DNA from: Marinobacter sp. LV10R510-11A
GTDB taxonomy: Bacteria > Pseudomonadota > Gammaproteobacteria > Pseudomonadales > Oleiphilaceae
Reading direction: 5' to 3'
DNA: 64,000 nucleotides
NCBI RefSeq assembly: GCF_900215155.1
Contig: NZ_LT907980.1
Coordinates: 2,356,001 to 2,420,000, forward strand
A program made the position numbers and the translations under genes. This document shows positions 8,660 through 20,069 of this stretch, piece after piece (the first letter of the stretch is position 1; every line of letters begins with the position of its first letter). Below the pieces are notes generated by a model. The model did no database searches and was not told where the DNA came from. It saw nothing but the letters and a program-made list of their open reading frames with translations.

Positions 8660-9610
8660 TCACACATTCACCGCATCAATCCGCAACTCTTTAGGCATAG
8701 AAAAAACAATATTCTCCTCACGCCCAGCAATCTCCTCCGGCACGCTACCTCCAAGATCCTGCAGGCGGCTAATCACATCGTTAACCAGAACTTCCGGGGC
8801 GGAGGCACCCGCGGTAACGCCTATGGAGGATTTACCCTCCAGCCATTGAGGATCAATCTGTGAGGCTTCGTCGATCAGATAGGCAGGGGTGCCCATGCGT
8901 TCCGCCAGCTCGCGCAGGCGGTTGGAGTTGGAGCTGTTTGGGGAGCCCACAACCAGCATTAAGTCGCAGTCGCCGGCCAGTTGCTTTACGGCATCCTGGC
9001 GATTTTGGGTGGCGTAGCAGATGTCGTCTTTGCGCGGGCCTTCAATCTCGGGGAATCGCTCACGCAGCGCGTCGATCACGCGGGCGGTATCGTCCATGGA
9101 AAGCGTGGTTTGGGTAACATAGGAGACGCGGGCTGGGTCGTTTACTTCCAGGCGTGAGACGTCTGCTTCATTCTCAACCAGATAGATATCGCCACCGGTA
9201 CTGTGATCGTACTGGCCCATGGTGCCTTCCACTTCCGGGTGGCCTTGGTGCCCGATTAGTACGCACTCGCGGCCGTCGCGGCTGTAGCGCACGACTTCTA
9301 GATGTACCTTGGTGACCAGCGGACAGGTGGCATCGAACACTTTCAGGCCACGGCGGGCCGCCTCTTTCTGCACGGCCTGGGAGACGCCGTGGGCGCTGAA
9401 GATAACCAGCTTGTCGTCTGGCACTTCATCCAGTTCTTCCACAAAGATGGCACCGCGATTGCGGAGGTCGTCAACAACAAACTTGTTGTGTACCACCTCG
9501 TGGCGCACGTAAATGGGCGCACCGAATACATCCAGAGCGCGATTCACTATCTCGATGGCGCGATCTACGCCAGCACAAAATCCACGGGGGTTTGCCAATC
9601 TAATGTGCAT
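8660..9610 (-). CDS. ispH: IspH, 4-hydroxy-3-methylbut-2-enyl diphosphate reductase
   Basis: 316 residues, the usual family length. Reduces HMBPP to isopentenyl and dimethylallyl diphosphate in the last step of the MEP isoprenoid path, using a [4Fe-4S] cluster. The three cluster cysteines are visible: GFCAGV (Cys12), DATCPLVTK (about 96) and [11 protein letters not shown] (about 197). Last gene of the murJ-ribF-ileS-lspA-fkpB-ispH cluster, 2 nt after fkpB, so probably cotranscribed. Confidence 0.97.
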   Translation of the reverse strand: MHIRLANPRGFCAGVDRAIEIVNRALDVFGAPIYVRHEVVHNKFVVDDLRNRGAIFVEELDEVPDDKLVIFSAHGVSQAVQKEAARRGLKVFDATCPLVTKVHLEVVRYSRDGRECVLIGHQGHPEVEGTMGQYDHSTGGDIYLVENEADVSRLEVNDPARVSYVTQTTLSMDDTARVIDALRERFPEIEGPRKDDICYATQNRQDAVKQLAGDCDLMLVVGSPNSSNSNRLRELAERMGTPAYLIDEASQIDPQWLEGKSSIGVTAGASAPEVLVNDVISRLQDLGGSVPEEIAGREENIVFSMPKELRIDAVNV

Positions 9611-9612
9611 AG

Positions 9613-10065
9613 TCAGTGCGTCTGCCCTGCCGGTTCTACGTCAACAATTTCAACATCAAAGGTCAGTGTACGCCCGGACAGCGGGTGATTGAAATCCACT
9701 TCCACCTCATCCCCTTCCACGCGGCTGACTACTCCTGGCAACTCCTGCTGGCGCGCGTCGGCAAAGGAGATCATTACGCCTGGGTCTAGCACCATATCGG
9801 CACTGAATTCGTGCCGTTTAAATGTTTGCACATTGCTAGGGTTGTGCTGGCCAAAGGCTTTTTCAGGTGGCACTTCGTAGCTAGCTTTGTCGCCGGCTTT
9901 CATACCCATCAGATAGGCTTCAAAGCCCGGCGGCAGGCTTTCATCACCTATTTCCAGCGTCGCCGCATTTTTATCGAAGGTGGTATCAACCACTTCGCCG
10001 CTCTCGAATTTCAGCGCAAAGTGCAGGGTTACGCGTGTTCCCTTATCTACAGGCAGTTCTTTCAT
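9613..10065 (-). CDS. fkpB: FKBP-type peptidyl-prolyl isomerase, SlpA/FkpB type
   Basis: 150 residues. FKBP fold with an IF (insert-in-flap) domain, as in SlyD/Slp[46 protein letters not shown]-like segment, [20 protein letters not shown]. It lacks the His-rich metal-binding tail of SlyD, and the location between lspA and ispH is the classical fkpB position. Catalyses proline cis-trans isomerisation and acts as a chaperone. Start has GGGAG upstream, and the gap to lspA is 5 nt. Confidence 0.92.
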   Translation of the reverse strand: MKELPVDKGTRVTLHFALKFESGEVVDTTFDKNAATLEIGDESLPPGFEAYLMGMKAGDKASYEVPPEKAFGQHNPSNVQTFKRHEFSADMVLDPGVMISFADARQQELPGVVSRVEGDEVEVDFNHPLSGRTLTFDVEIVDVEPAGQTH

Positions 10066-10070
10066 GGGCT

Positions 10071-10598
10071 TTATTCGCTCCCGTTCGCCGGCTTGCCGGA
10101 ATCGGCAGGCTTGCGGAACATATCAAGAATCATCATGGCTGCACCTATGGTAATGGCAGTGTCGGCCAGATTAAATGCGGGAAAGTGCCAGTCCTGCCAA
10201 TAAAAATGCAGGAAATCGACAACATAACCATGCACAAGCCGGTCGTATACGTTACCAAGGGCACCGCCCAAAATCAGCACGATGGCGATGGCTGACCAGG
10301 TTTCATGGTGCTGCAGCTTTCTCAGCCAGCCGACCAGCACTACACTAACCACCAACGCCAGCGTTACGAAGAACCAACGCTGCCAGCCGGCCGCACCGGC
10401 AAGGAAGCTAAATGCGGCCCCGGTATTGTGCAGCAAAGTGAGGTTAAACATGGGGATAACCGGCACCGGGTCACCGTAGGTCAGCATGGCTGTCGCTATG
10501 GCTTTGGTGCCCAGATCAAGCACCAGCACCAGCGCCGCCAGCCAGAGCCATTTCAGTTGGGTTCCGGTTGTTTTCTCACTCATCATTGCCGTATCCAT
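10071..10598 (-). CDS. lspA: LspA, lipoprotein signal peptidase (signal peptidase II)
   Basis: 175 residues, four membrane segments. Catalytic aspartates are expected at Asp128 (GYVVDF) and Asp146 (FNLADTAI), with conserved NVYDR and NTGAAFS motifs. Cleaves diacylglyceryl-prolipoproteins before the lipidated Cys in the inner membrane; substrates in this window would include PilP, the DUF2057 protein and the large repeat lipoprotein. Start ATG overlaps the ileS stop by one base (TAATG), a coupling known from other bacteria. Confidence 0.96.
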   Translation of the reverse strand: MDTAMMSEKTTGTQLKWLWLAALVLVLDLGTKAIATAMLTYGDPVPVIPMFNLTLLHNTGAAFSFLAGAAGWQRWFFVTLALVVSVVLVGWLRKLQHHETWSAIAIVLILGGALGNVYDRLVHGYVVDFLHFYWQDWHFPAFNLADTAITIGAAMMILDMFRKPADSGKPANGSE

Positions 10599-13417
10599 TA
10601 GGCAAACGATCGGGTTTCACCCGCCCCTTCCACATTGGTCACACAGCGGCCGCACAGGTCTTCGTGCCCGGGCTGGGTACCTACGTCTTCCCGATGATGC
10701 CAGCAGCGTTCGCATTTGGCGTGGGTAGCAGGCGCCACTTTTAGCCGCAAACCTTCGCAGCTGGTCATCTCGGCACTGCCCGCTTCCGATACTGGCCTCA
10801 CAGTTGCCTCGGACGTAATCAGCACAAAGCGGAGCTCTTCTCCAAGCTTCTCTAGATCGGCCGCCAAATCGCCTTCACAATAGAGCGTGACCTCGGCGCT
10901 CAGAGAGCCCTTGATTTCACCACGTGCTCGGGATTCTTCCAGGCATTTGTTTACAGCTTCTTTCACGCCGTACATCCGGCGCCAGTAGTCGCGTCCCAGC
11001 TCGGCGTTTTCAGGAAGTGCCGTCAGGCCTTCGTACCAGGTTTCGTAAAACACGGTATCACCATGCTCACCCGGCAAGTGCTGCCAGATCTCATCGGCGG
11101 TAAAGCTCAGAATGGGTGCAATCCAGCGCACCAGTGCTTCGGCCACCTGGTAAAGCGCAGTTTGGCAAGAACGCCGCGCCAGGCTATCGGCTTGGGTGGT
11201 GTATTGTCGATCTTTGATGATATCGAGATAAAATCCGCCCAGCGTAGCTTCACAGAAGCTATATACTTTCTGGTAAATCCTCAGGAAGTCGTAGTTCTGG
11301 TAGTCCTCATGCAGCTCGTTCTGCAATTGCAGGGCGCGATCGACCATCCAACGGTCCAGCGCAATCATGTCTTCTGGCGCGACCGCATGCTGCTTCGGAT
11401 CAAAGCCTGTGAGGTTGCTCAACAGGAAGCGCGAGGTGTTGCGGATACGGCGATACCCGTCGGCGGTTTGCCGCAAGATGTCCTTGGAAACCGTCATCTC
11501 GCCGCTGTAATCGGTTGCTGAAACCCACAGGCGGAGAATGTCTGCGCCCAGCTCATTCATAACTTCCTGGGGCACGATCACGTTGCCCAGCGACTTGGAC
11601 ATCTTAAGGCCTTTGCCATCCACGGTGAACCCGTGGGTCAACACCTGCTTGTAGGGCGCCACGCCGTTCATTGCGATGGAGGTTTTCAGTGAGGATTGGA
11701 ACCAGCCACGGTGCTGGTCAGAGCCTTCTAGGTACAGATCCGCCGGGAACTGGCCCAGCTCGGGTCGCACGCGCAACACGGAGTCGTGAGTCACGCCGGA
11801 ATCGAACCACACATCCAGCGTGTCCAGAACTTTTTCGTAGTGGTCGGCATCGTCACCCAGCAGTTCACGGGTATCAATCTCGTACCAAGCGTCAATGCCA
11901 CCGGTTTCAATGGCCTGGGCTACTTTCTCAATCAGGCCTTGGGTATCCGGGTGCAGTTCCTGAGTTTCTTTGTGGATAAACAGGGTGATCGGCACGCCCC
12001 AGGTGCGCTGGCGTGAGACACACCAGTCCGGAGACTGCTGGACCATGCCTTCAATACGGTTCTGGCCCCAGGCAGGAATCCAGCGCACGCCCTTAATAGC
12101 TTCCAATGCGTCTGCGCGGAGGTTCTCTTTCTCCATGCTGATAAACCACTGCGGCGTGGCCCGGTAAATCAGAGGCGTTTTGGTACGCCAGCAATGGGGG
12201 AAGCTGTGGCGGAATTTTTCCTTGCGAACCAGTTTGCCTTCGCGCACCAGTGCATCGCATACGGGATCGTCGGCCTTGTAAACATGAACACCTGCGAACT
12301 CACCGGTGGCGCTGGTGTAGGTGCCATCGGCTTGAACCATGTTCAACGTACCAATGCCGTAGATTTTGCCGACCACAAAGTCTTCCATGCCGTGATCAGG
12401 CGCTGTGTGCACGGCGCCGGTACCGGCATCGAGAGACACGTGGTCACCCAAAATTGCTGGTACCTGCTTGTCATAAATCGGGTGGTGCAACGCAAGGTGC
12501 TCAAGACCTGTGCCCAGGCAGGTGCCTAGCACTTCAAAGTTTTCAATTTCCCAGCGCGCCATAACGCCTTCGACCAAGGCAGCCGCCAGAATCATCCGTT
12601 CTGGGCCATTGCCCGCGTCAACCTGTACCAGCGCATAATCCAGATCGGCATTGAGCGATACCGCTTGGTTAGCAGGAATAGTCCAGGGCGTGGTGGTCCA
12701 GATAACCACGGACACATCACCTTCGCCTTTGTCTGTGCCAAACAGCGACAGGGCTTTTGCCTGATCTACGGCGGTGAAGCGCACATCAATCTGCGTCGAG
12801 GTTTTGTCCTGGTATTCCACTTCGGCCTCTGCAAGCGCGGACTGACCCACCACACTCCAGTAAACCGGCCGGTAACCCCGAATCAAGTGGCCCTTGGCGA
12901 CGATCTTGCCCAGCGCCCGCACAATGCCCGCTTCTACTTTCGGGTCCATGGTTAGGTAGGGCTTATCCCACTCACCCATGATGCCTAGGCGAATAAAGTC
13001 GGCTTTTTGGCCAGCGATCTGCTTGGTGGCGTAATCCCGGCACGCTTGGCGGAAGGTTTTGTAGTCGACCTTCACACCGGCCTTGCCAATCTTCTGCTCA
13101 ACCTTGTGTTCAATCGGCAAGCCATGGCAATCCCAGCCTGGCACGTAGGGCGCATCAAAGCCCATGAAGCCACGGGATTTAACAATCATGTCCTTCAGAA
13201 TCTTGTTGACCGCATGACCAATGTGAATGCTGCCGTTGGCGTAGGGAGGGCCATCGTGAAGGATGAACTTTTCACGCCCTTCGCGCTGCTTGCGCAGGTT
13301 GGCGTATACGTTCAGATCCTGCCACCGCTTGAGCATTTCAGGCTCACGGTTGGCTAGATTACCACGCATGGGAAACGCGGTTTCCGGCAGATTCAGGGTG
13401 TGCTTATAGTCGCTCAT
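10598..13417 (-). CDS. ileS: IleS, isoleucyl-tRNA synthetase
   Basis: 939 residues, close to the Pseudomonas length. Class I signatures: HIGH at residues 65-68 in [13 protein letters not shown] and KMSKS near residue 605. The CP1 editing domain contains [13 protein letters not shown]. The C-terminus has the zinc finger CERCWHHRE...CGRC seen in bacterial-type IleS. Charges tRNA-Ile and hydrolyses Val-tRNA-Ile. Sits between ribF and lspA. Confidence 0.98.
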   Translation of the reverse strand: MSDYKHTLNLPETAFPMRGNLANREPEMLKRWQDLNVYANLRKQREGREKFILHDGPPYANGSIHIGHAVNKILKDMIVKSRGFMGFDAPYVPGWDCHGLPIEHKVEQKIGKAGVKVDYKTFRQACRDYATKQIAGQKADFIRLGIMGEWDKPYLTMDPKVEAGIVRALGKIVAKGHLIRGYRPVYWSVVGQSALAEAEVEYQDKTSTQIDVRFTAVDQAKALSLFGTDKGEGDVSVVIWTTTPWTIPANQAVSLNADLDYALVQVDAGNGPERMILAAALVEGVMARWEIENFEVLGTCLGTGLEHLALHHPIYDKQVPAILGDHVSLDAGTGAVHTAPDHGMEDFVVGKIYGIGTLNMVQADGTYTSATGEFAGVHVYKADDPVCDALVREGKLVRKEKFRHSFPHCWRTKTPLIYRATPQWFISMEKENLRADALEAIKGVRWIPAWGQNRIEGMVQQSPDWCVSRQRTWGVPITLFIHKETQELHPDTQGLIEKVAQAIETGGIDAWYEIDTRELLGDDADHYEKVLDTLDVWFDSGVTHDSVLRVRPELGQFPADLYLEGSDQHRGWFQSSLKTSIAMNGVAPYKQVLTHGFTVDGKGLKMSKSLGNVIVPQEVMNELGADILRLWVSATDYSGEMTVSKDILRQTADGYRRIRNTSRFLLSNLTGFDPKQHAVAPEDMIALDRWMVDRALQLQNELHEDYQNYDFLRIYQKVYSFCEATLGGFYLDIIKDRQYTTQADSLARRSCQTALYQVAEALVRWIAPILSFTADEIWQHLPGEHGDTVFYETWYEGLTALPENAELGRDYWRRMYGVKEAVNKCLEESRARGEIKGSLSAEVTLYCEGDLAADLEKLGEELRFVLITSEATVRPVSEAGSAEMTSCEGLRLKVAPATHAKCERCWHHREDVGTQPGHEDLCGRCVTNVEGAGETRSFA

Positions 13418-13445
13418 GGTTCGTGTGCGTACTCTTTAGGTCAGT

Positions 13446-14393
13446 TTATTTGGTCAGCCACGCTCGTGCAGCGTCGAAATCCCTGGCGATCTGCGCTTTG
13501 AGCGCATCAATAGAATCAAATTTCTCTTCATCCCGCAGCCCGTGGCGGAACACAACGCTAATATGCTGGCCGTAAAGTGTGCCAGTAAAGTCGAACAGGT
13601 GCACTTCCAGCGCTGGCTGCTTGCCATCCACCGTGGGGCGCAGGCCGATGTTGGCAATACCGTCGTGTGTGGTTCCGTCGTCAAGCGTAACGCCAACCAC
13701 ATAAACGCCCCGCAAAGCCGGCATCTGGTGTAGCAGGATATTTGCTGTGGGCGATCCAATTTGGCGGCCCAACTGCCTGCCATAAACGACGCGACCGTGA
13801 ATAACGTATGGGCGCCCAAGCAAAGACTCGGCCTTGCTCAGCTGATTATCAAGCAGCAGGTTGCGAACTCCCGTGCTGCTCACACGCTCGCCTGCCACGG
13901 TTACGGTGCACGTGTTTTCCACGGAAAAGTCGGCGGTTTTACCCACCTGTTCCAACAGCGCAAAATCCCCCGCACGGTCGCAGCCAAAACGAAAATCATC
14001 GCCAACAACCAAGTGGCGCACTGCCAGCCCGTCAATCAGAACGTTGTTTATGAAATCCATGGCGGAATAACTGCGAAAGGTTTCATCGAATCTCACGCAT
14101 AACACGATATCAATGCCTGCGATCAGCAGAGCTTCAAGCTTTTGTCGGAACCCCATAAGCCGGGGAGGCGCTTCCAGACCCTGAAAGAATTCCCTTGGCA
14201 AAGGCTCAAAAACCATAACCACCGAAGGTAAACTTAAAGCCGTGGCTTTGCGCTTTACCTGATCGATGATGGTTTGATGGCCAAGATGAACGCCGTCGAA
14301 GTTGCCGATGGTGGCAACACAGCCTTCTGCCAGCGGTGCATTCACCTGCCTGGAAAGCATTTTCAGGTTGGTCAGGCCCCGGATCAGACGCAT
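13446..14393 (-). CDS. ribF: RibF, bifunctional riboflavin kinase/FAD synthetase
   Basis: About 315 residues from the ATG at 14393 (MRLIRGL), the family's usual start; the frame open to 14450 runs through non-homologous sequence. N-terminal nucleotidyltransferase with ATIGNFDGVHLGHQ (the HxGH-type site) and VVGDDFRFG. C-terminal flavokinase with GRPYVIHGRVVYGRQLGRQIGSP (short parts) and HLFDFTGTLYGQ. Converts riboflavin to FMN and FAD. Riboflavin itself would come from the rib genes at 25.6-28.4 kb. Confidence 0.96.
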   Translation of the reverse strand: MRLIRGLTNLKMLSRQVNAPLAEGCVATIGNFDGVHLGHQTIIDQVKRKATALSLPSVVMVFEPLPREFFQGLEAPPRLMGFRQKLEALLIAGIDIVLCVRFDETFRSYSAMDFINNVLIDGLAVRHLVVGDDFRFGCDRAGDFALLEQVGKTADFSVENTCTVTVAGERVSSTGVRNLLLDNQLSKAESLLGRPYVIHGRVVYGRQLGRQIGSPTANILLHQMPALRGVYVVGVTLDDGTTHDGIANIGLRPTVDGKQPALEVHLFDFTGTLYGQHISVVFRHGLRDEEKFDSIDALKAQIARDFDAARAWLTK

Positions 14394-14475
14394 GCAATGC
14401 GAACCTTCATTTGCCAGTTGGCTTTCAGCGCTTACCCATGGGCAAAGCACTGTCGAGAAAACGCGCGATTATACC

Positions 14476-16056
14476 TCACCTCTGGCGGAAATGTCTTACC
14501 CGCACCCCCGTCAACGCCAGAACAACGAAGTAGGCACCACCAGCAGCAACCACCAGCATACCCATATACAAAGAACGCTCGATGCCATCCGCCGACAGCC
14601 AGCGCATTACAGGCATATTAAGCCAGAGGATAACAGCGACCATAGCAGCGTTAGCCAGGCCAATCTGAGTGAGGTATTTCCCCCAACCTGGCTGGCTTTT
14701 CCAGGCGCCTTGTCGCTTGAGACCTCGCCAGAGCAACACGGCGTTAAGCCAGGCTGATAGCGACGTTGCCAGTGCGAGGCCCGCGTGGGCCAGGGGTACA
14801 ATGAGCGCCAGGTTGAACACCATATTGGCAACCATGGCAATAATGCCGATTTTGACCGGCGTGCGGGTGTCTTGCCGTGCAAAAAAGCCCGGCGCCAACA
14901 CCTTGATAACCATGAAAGCCAGCAACCCGGCGGAGTAAGCTCGCAAGCTCTGGGCCGACATGGCCACATCCATATCGGTGACTTCGCCATAATGGAACAG
15001 CGTCGCAATCAATGGCTCGGCCAGTAAGACCAGCGCCAGCGCCGCCGGAACACCGATAATTAGCACCGCACGAACTGCCCAGTCTAGCGTAGCGGCAAAT
15101 TGATCCGTTGAAGAGGCCGCATGCTTACGAGACAGGCTTGGCAGAATAACGGTTGCAATCGCAATTCCGAATACACCCAAGGGCAGTTCCGCAAGCCGGT
15201 CTGAATAATACAGCCAGGACACGCTACCTGTTTGCAGAAACGACGCCAGAACGGTATCCAACAGAAGATTTATCTGGCTAACCGACACACCAAACAGAGC
15301 GGGCACCATCAGTTTGAGTATGCGGCTGACGCCTTCGTGCCGGTAATCAACTCGGGGCCGAGGCATAAGCCCTAGCCGCATTAGAAATGGCAACTGGAAG
15401 AACAGCTGCAATGCGCCGGCAATGAGCACCCCCCAGGCCAAAGCCATAATCGGCTCGTTCATCAGGGGGGCAAGGTAAACGGCCGCGCCGATCATCGAGA
15501 GGTTGAGTAACACGGGCGTGAAGGCCGGCACCGCAAAGCGGTCATAGCTGTTGAGGATGCCGCCGGCAAACGCCGTTAGAGAAATCATCAACAAATAGGG
15601 GAAGGTGATGCGCAGCATGTCGCTGGTCAGCGCAAATTTAACGTCGTCACCCAGAAAGCCAGGGGCAAAAACGGCGGTGAGAAGCGGCGCGCCCAACATG
15701 GCGACCAGCGTGATGCCCAGCAGAACCAGACCCAGAGAGCCGGCAACTGCATCCACCAGGCGTTTTACCTCAGAAATTTCTTGCTTCGCACGATATGAAG
15801 ACAACACAGGCACAAACGCCTGAGAGAACGCGCCTTCGGCAAACAACCTGCGTAAGAAATTGGGTATTTTGAACGCGACAAAGAACGCATCCGCCCCGGC
15901 ACCAGCGCCGAAATAGCGCGCAATCACCATATCTCGCACCAGGCCCAAAACCCTGGAAAACATGGTCATAATGCCCACTAAGCCAGAAGAACGAAGCAGG
16001 CCGGGCGCTCGGGCAGGTGGCTGTTTTTCCGGTGACGTTTCGGGTTGCGATGACAT
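14476..16056 (-). CDS. murJ: MurJ, lipid II flippase (MviN)
   Basis: About 526 residues with some 14 predicted membrane helices. Motifs typical of MurJ: TMFSRVLGLVRDMVIARYFG, ADAFFVAFKIPNFLRRLFAEG (split here), and GALQLFFQLPFL. Exports lipid II across the inner membrane for peptidoglycan synthesis. The ATG at 16056 gives the usual N-terminus; an in-frame GTG at 16080 would add eight residues, and neither has a strong ribosome binding site. First gene of the leftward cluster, divergent from rpsT. Confidence 0.95.
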   Translation of the reverse strand: MSSQPETSPEKQPPARAPGLLRSSGLVGIMTMFSRVLGLVRDMVIARYFGAGAGADAFFVAFKIPNFLRRLFAEGAFSQAFVPVLSSYRAKQEISEVKRLVDAVAGSLGLVLLGITLVAMLGAPLLTAVFAPGFLGDDVKFALTSDMLRITFPYLLMISLTAFAGGILNSYDRFAVPAFTPVLLNLSMIGAAVYLAPLMNEPIMALAWGVLIAGALQLFFQLPFLMRLGLMPRPRVDYRHEGVSRILKLMVPALFGVSVSQINLLLDTVLASFLQTGSVSWLYYSDRLAELPLGVFGIAIATVILPSLSRKHAASSTDQFAATLDWAVRAVLIIGVPAALALVLLAEPLIATLFHYGEVTDMDVAMSAQSLRAYSAGLLAFMVIKVLAPGFFARQDTRTPVKIGIIAMVANMVFNLALIVPLAHAGLALATSLSAWLNAVLLWRGLKRQGAWKSQPGWGKYLTQIGLANAAMVAVILWLNMPVMRWLSADGIERSLYMGMLVVAAGGAYFVVLALTGVRVRHFRQR

Positions 16057-16193
16057 GCGGGTTTTTATCCGGGGTTGCACACACTTTCGGCCGGGTATCT
16101 CGGGAATTACCTGCTTCCCTGCTGCACCCGTGTCCGGCGAGCCGCGAGTTTACCACAGGCCTTTTGTGCCGTGGATCTATATGGAGCCCGGTA

Positions 16194-16222
16194 TTGACAT
16201 TTACGGGTTTGAGCGGCATAGT
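16194..16222 (+). promoter_or_regulatory. Candidate sigma-70 promoter for rpsT
   Basis: TTGACA at 16194-16199, 17-nt spacer, CATAGT at 16217-16222, followed by a GC-rich start region. The perfect -35 box and correct spacing make this the best candidate upstream of rpsT; predicted leader is about 120 nt. Confidence 0.65.
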
Positions 16223-16241
16223 TCCGCGTCATTTAATTCGA

Positions 16242-16259
16242 CGCGCCGGTTATGGCGCG
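16242..16259 (+). promoter_or_regulatory. Hairpin in the rpsT leader
   Basis: CGCGCC / GGCGCG with a 6-nt loop, inside the predicted rpsT 5' leader. S20 is known to limit its own synthesis in Escherichia coli; a role of this hairpin in such control is only a guess. Confidence 0.4.
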
Positions 16260-16352
16260 CCCGCGATTTAGGGAGCCTCTGGATGGTATGTTGCTCAGAG
16301 CTTTCCGTACGAATCATTCAGTAACGAACTTTCAGTACTCAGGAGTTTTACG

Positions 16353-16622
16353 GTGGCAAATACCCCGCAAGCCAAAAAACGCGCACGTCAGAACGAGAAC
16401 AGCCGCAAGCACAACGCCAGCCTGCGTTCCATGACTCGTACCTACATGAAAAAGTTTCAGACCAAAATTGAGTCCGGCAACTACGAAGAAGCTCAGGCTG
16501 CCTTCAAGACTGCCCAGCCAATCATGGACAGCATGGTTAACAAGGGCATCTTCACCAAAAACAAGGTTGCCCGCCAGAAGAGCCGTATGGTCACTAAGAT
16601 CAAGGCGCTGAAGAGCGACTGA
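16353..16622 (+). CDS. rpsT: RpsT, 30S ribosomal protein S20
   Basis: 89 residues, typical Lys/Arg-rich S20 (ANTPQAKKRARQNENSRKHN; NKVARQKSRMVTKIKAL). Binds the 16S rRNA 5' domain. The start is GTG at 16353, with AGGAG at 16341-16345; no ATG lies in frame nearby. Non-ATG starts are common for rpsT and help autoregulation in enteric bacteria. Divergent from murJ, as in Pseudomonas. Confidence 0.97.
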   Translation: MANTPQAKKRARQNENSRKHNASLRSMTRTYMKKFQTKIESGNYEEAQAAFKTAQPIMDSMVNKGIFTKNKVARQKSRMVTKIKALKSD

Positions 16623-16656
16623 TAGCGCACAGCGCTAGAAAGCTCTTACTGCGAAT

Positions 16657-16685
16657 AAAAAACCGGCCTTTTAGCCGGTTTTTTT
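16657..16685. terminator. Bidirectional intrinsic terminator between rpsT and proB
   Basis: AAAAAACCGGC / GCCGGTTTTTT with a 6-nt loop. The A and T flanks let it serve rpsT (+) and proB (-), which converge here. Confidence 0.9.
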
Positions 16686-16707
16686 GGTTTAGATAACCCG
16701 TTTCCGT

Positions 16708-17832
16708 TTACACAATAACCAAGTTATCTCGGTGAATCATTTCCTCATCGGAAATGTACCCCAAAATGTCGGCAATACTACTGCTTGAGCGGCCGGCTAT
16801 TGCACTCGCCTCATCCGCACCATAATTTACAAGCCCGCGGGCAATCTCATTGCCATCTTCGCCCACACAAGACACCATCTCGCCACGCCGGAATCGCCCG
16901 ACAACACCCTTCACACCAACCGGAAGCAAACTGCGACCACCTTGGCGAAGCACTTTTACCGCACCTTCATCCAGCGTTAGCTTGCCGCGGGTCTGCAAAT
17001 GGCTGGCCAGCCACTGCTTGCGTGCTGCGATACGCCCCTGCTCCGGAAGCAGCAGAGTGCCAACAACATCACCTTGGCGTAGCCGGCTGAGAACACCTTC
17101 AATACGGCCGCCCACAATGACCGTGAACGCTCCCGACCGCGCCGCCAAACGCGCAGCACGAAGCTTGGTTTGCATGCCGCCTCGGCCTAGCGCACCAGCG
17201 CTGTCACCCGCCATGGCATCCAGCTCACGATCACCGGCAAAGCGCTCTGTGATCAGGCTGGCATCTGGGTTTTTGCGAGGGTCTTTATCAAACAAACCAA
17301 GCTGATCGGTAAGAATAATCAGGCCATCGGCTTCAACTACGTTGGTAACCAGAGCTCCTAGGGTGTCGTTATCGCCAAAGCGGATCTCATCGGTAACCAC
17401 CGTATCATTCTCGTTTACGATAGGCACAACGCCAAAATCCAGCAGCGCCCTGAGCGTACTTCGACCATTCAGGTAGCGCTTACGATCAGAAAGATCGTCG
17501 TGGGTCAGCAGAATTTGGGCGGTATGAATACCGTGGCGCTTGAATTGCGCTTCCCAAGTTTGCACCAACCCCATCTGGCCTACGGCAGCGGCGGCCTGTA
17601 CCTCATGCAACCGCTCCGGGCGTTTTTTCCAGCCCAAGCGGCTCATGCCCTCCGCCACGGAACCTGAGGAAACCACCACCAACTCTACGCCCTGCTTTAC
17701 CAGCGCAGCCATCTGATCAACCCAAAGCCCCAGCGCATCCACATCCAGGCCACGGCCATCATTGGTCAGCAAGGCACTTCCGATTTTTACAACCAAGCGA
17801 CGAGCCTGTTGCAATTGGGCACGCTCAGTCAT
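16708..17832 (-). CDS. proB: ProB, glutamate 5-kinase
   Basis: 374 residues: an amino acid kinase domain ([52 protein letters not shown]) followed by a C-terminal PUA domain (about 275-360: [22 protein letters not shown]). Phosphorylates glutamate in the first step of proline synthesis and is usually feedback-inhibited by proline. proA is not in the window. Lies 24 nt after obg, as in Pseudomonas, and probably shares its transcript. Confidence 0.96.
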   Translation of the reverse strand: MTERAQLQQARRLVVKIGSALLTNDGRGLDVDALGLWVDQMAALVKQGVELVVVSSGSVAEGMSRLGWKKRPERLHEVQAAAAVGQMGLVQTWEAQFKRHGIHTAQILLTHDDLSDRKRYLNGRSTLRALLDFGVVPIVNENDTVVTDEIRFGDNDTLGALVTNVVEADGLIILTDQLGLFDKDPRKNPDASLITERFAGDRELDAMAGDSAGALGRGGMQTKLRAARLAARSGAFTVIVGGRIEGVLSRLRQGDVVGTLLLPEQGRIAARKQWLASHLQTRGKLTLDEGAVKVLRQGGRSLLPVGVKGVVGRFRRGEMVSCVGEDGNEIARGLVNYGADEASAIAGRSSSSIADILGYISDEEMIHRDNLVIV

Positions 17833-17856
17833 GGTGCAGACACTGTTCCTTTCAAT

Positions 17857-19086
<1,230 letters not shown>

Positions 19087-19088
19087 CT

Positions 19089-19125
19089 AAAAAGCCCCGC
19101 AGCCTCAAGGAAGCTTTGCGGGGCT
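19089..19125 (-). terminator. Intrinsic terminator after rpmA
   Basis: AGCCCCGCA / TGCGGGGCT arms with an inner AAGCTTCC-type loop, followed on the minus strand by a T-run. It lies between rpmA and obg, so obg-proB depends on read-through or on a promoter in the short gap. Confidence 0.85.
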
Positions 19126-19203
19126 CCGGGTGGCTCTGACTTCTGACTGTATTAGTAGAATATCAGGGCTACCCAAGGTTCGACAGAACCGAATCGCCGC
19201 TGC

Positions 19204-19467
19204 TTACGCAGCCGCTGGAACGATGCTTACAAACTTGCGGTTCTGCGGACCTTTTATTTCGAACTTAACCTGGCCGTCTGCTTTCGCGAACAACGTGTGG
19301 TCTTTGCCCAAGCCAACATTAACGCCTGGGTGGAAACGGGTTCCGCGCTGACGAATAATAATGCTGCCTGCAGATACTGATTCGCCGCCGTAGCGCTTCA
19401 CGCCAAGTCGTTTCGACTCGGAATCGCGACCGTTACGGGTACTACCTGCTGCTTTTTTGTGAGCCAT
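19204..19467 (-). CDS. rpmA: RpmA, 50S ribosomal protein L27
   Basis: 87 residues. Starts [16 protein letters not shown], the flexible N-terminus that reaches the peptidyl transferase centre, then [20 protein letters not shown] (usual L27 core). Second gene of rplU-rpmA, with a 41-nt gap and a clear AGGAG upstream. Confidence 0.98.
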   Translation of the reverse strand: MAHKKAAGSTRNGRDSESKRLGVKRYGGESVSAGSIIIRQRGTRFHPGVNVGLGKDHTLFAKADGQVKFEIKGPQNRKFVSIVPAAA

Positions 19468-19508
19468 GAGAGCCTCCTGTTAAGGGGTTTTTCGGGTTTT
19501 TATCGAGA

Positions 19509-19820
19509 CTAGCCCTGAATACCCGTAATCTTGACTTCAGTAAACCACTGACGGTGGCCCTGACGCTTCATTGAGTGCTTACGACGACGGAACTTGATGA
19601 TGTTAATCTTATCGTGACGACCGTGGCTAACCACTTCTGCAGTCACTTTGGCACCATCAACAACTGGCACGCCAACTTTAAAGTTGTCGCCGTCAGCGAT
19701 CAGCAGAACGCGATCGAACTCGATGTTGCCGCCAGTTTCCACTTCCAGCTTTTCCAGCTTCAGAGTTTCGCCTTCTTTAACACGGTGCTGTTTACCACCG
19801 CTTACAATAACTGCGTACAT
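19509..19820 (-). CDS. rplU: RplU, 50S ribosomal protein L21
   Basis: 103 residues from the ATG at 19820 ([14 protein letters not shown]), preceded by GGAGAAAG; the frame open to 19844 is not used. C-terminal [16 protein letters not shown] is the family signature for 23S rRNA binding. First gene of the rplU-rpmA unit, divergent from ispB, the conserved order in gammaproteobacteria. Confidence 0.98.
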   Translation of the reverse strand: MYAVIVSGGKQHRVKEGETLKLEKLEVETGGNIEFDRVLLIADGDNFKVGVPVVDGAKVTAEVVSHGRHDKINIIKFRRRKHSMKRQGHRQWFTEVKITGIQG

Positions 19821-19929
19821 TAACTTTCTCCGCGATTGACCCATCCCTGCTCTTATCCGCCTGATTCTAAGGGAAGCGCTTTGGCAACCCTATAACAGGG
19901 AGCGCAGGTTGGGATGAGTTGGGCGCGTG

Positions 19930-19958
19930 ATTGTACGAAAAGGCGACCAGAAACACAA
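19930..19958 (-). promoter_or_regulatory. Candidate sigma-70 promoter for rplU-rpmA
   Basis: On the minus strand: TTGTGT, 17-nt spacer, TACAAT, then CACGCGCCCA. The GC-rich discriminator is typical of stringently controlled ribosomal-protein promoters. Predicted leader is about 100 nt. Confidence 0.65.
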
Positions 19959-19964
19959 GCTAGG

Positions 19965-19993
19965 TTGACACTAACGGGTGCAATATCTAGCAT
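19965..19993 (+). promoter_or_regulatory. Candidate sigma-70 promoter for ispB
   Basis: TTGACA at 19965, 17-nt spacer, TAGCAT at 19988. It is back to back with the rplU promoter; the two -35 boxes are 6 bp apart. Confidence 0.6.
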
Positions 19994-20069
19994 TGCCGCG
20001 TCCTGCCTGTATTATCAGCACACGAGATAGCTACATCACTACGACTCCAGCAAGGGATCTACAAGCCGC

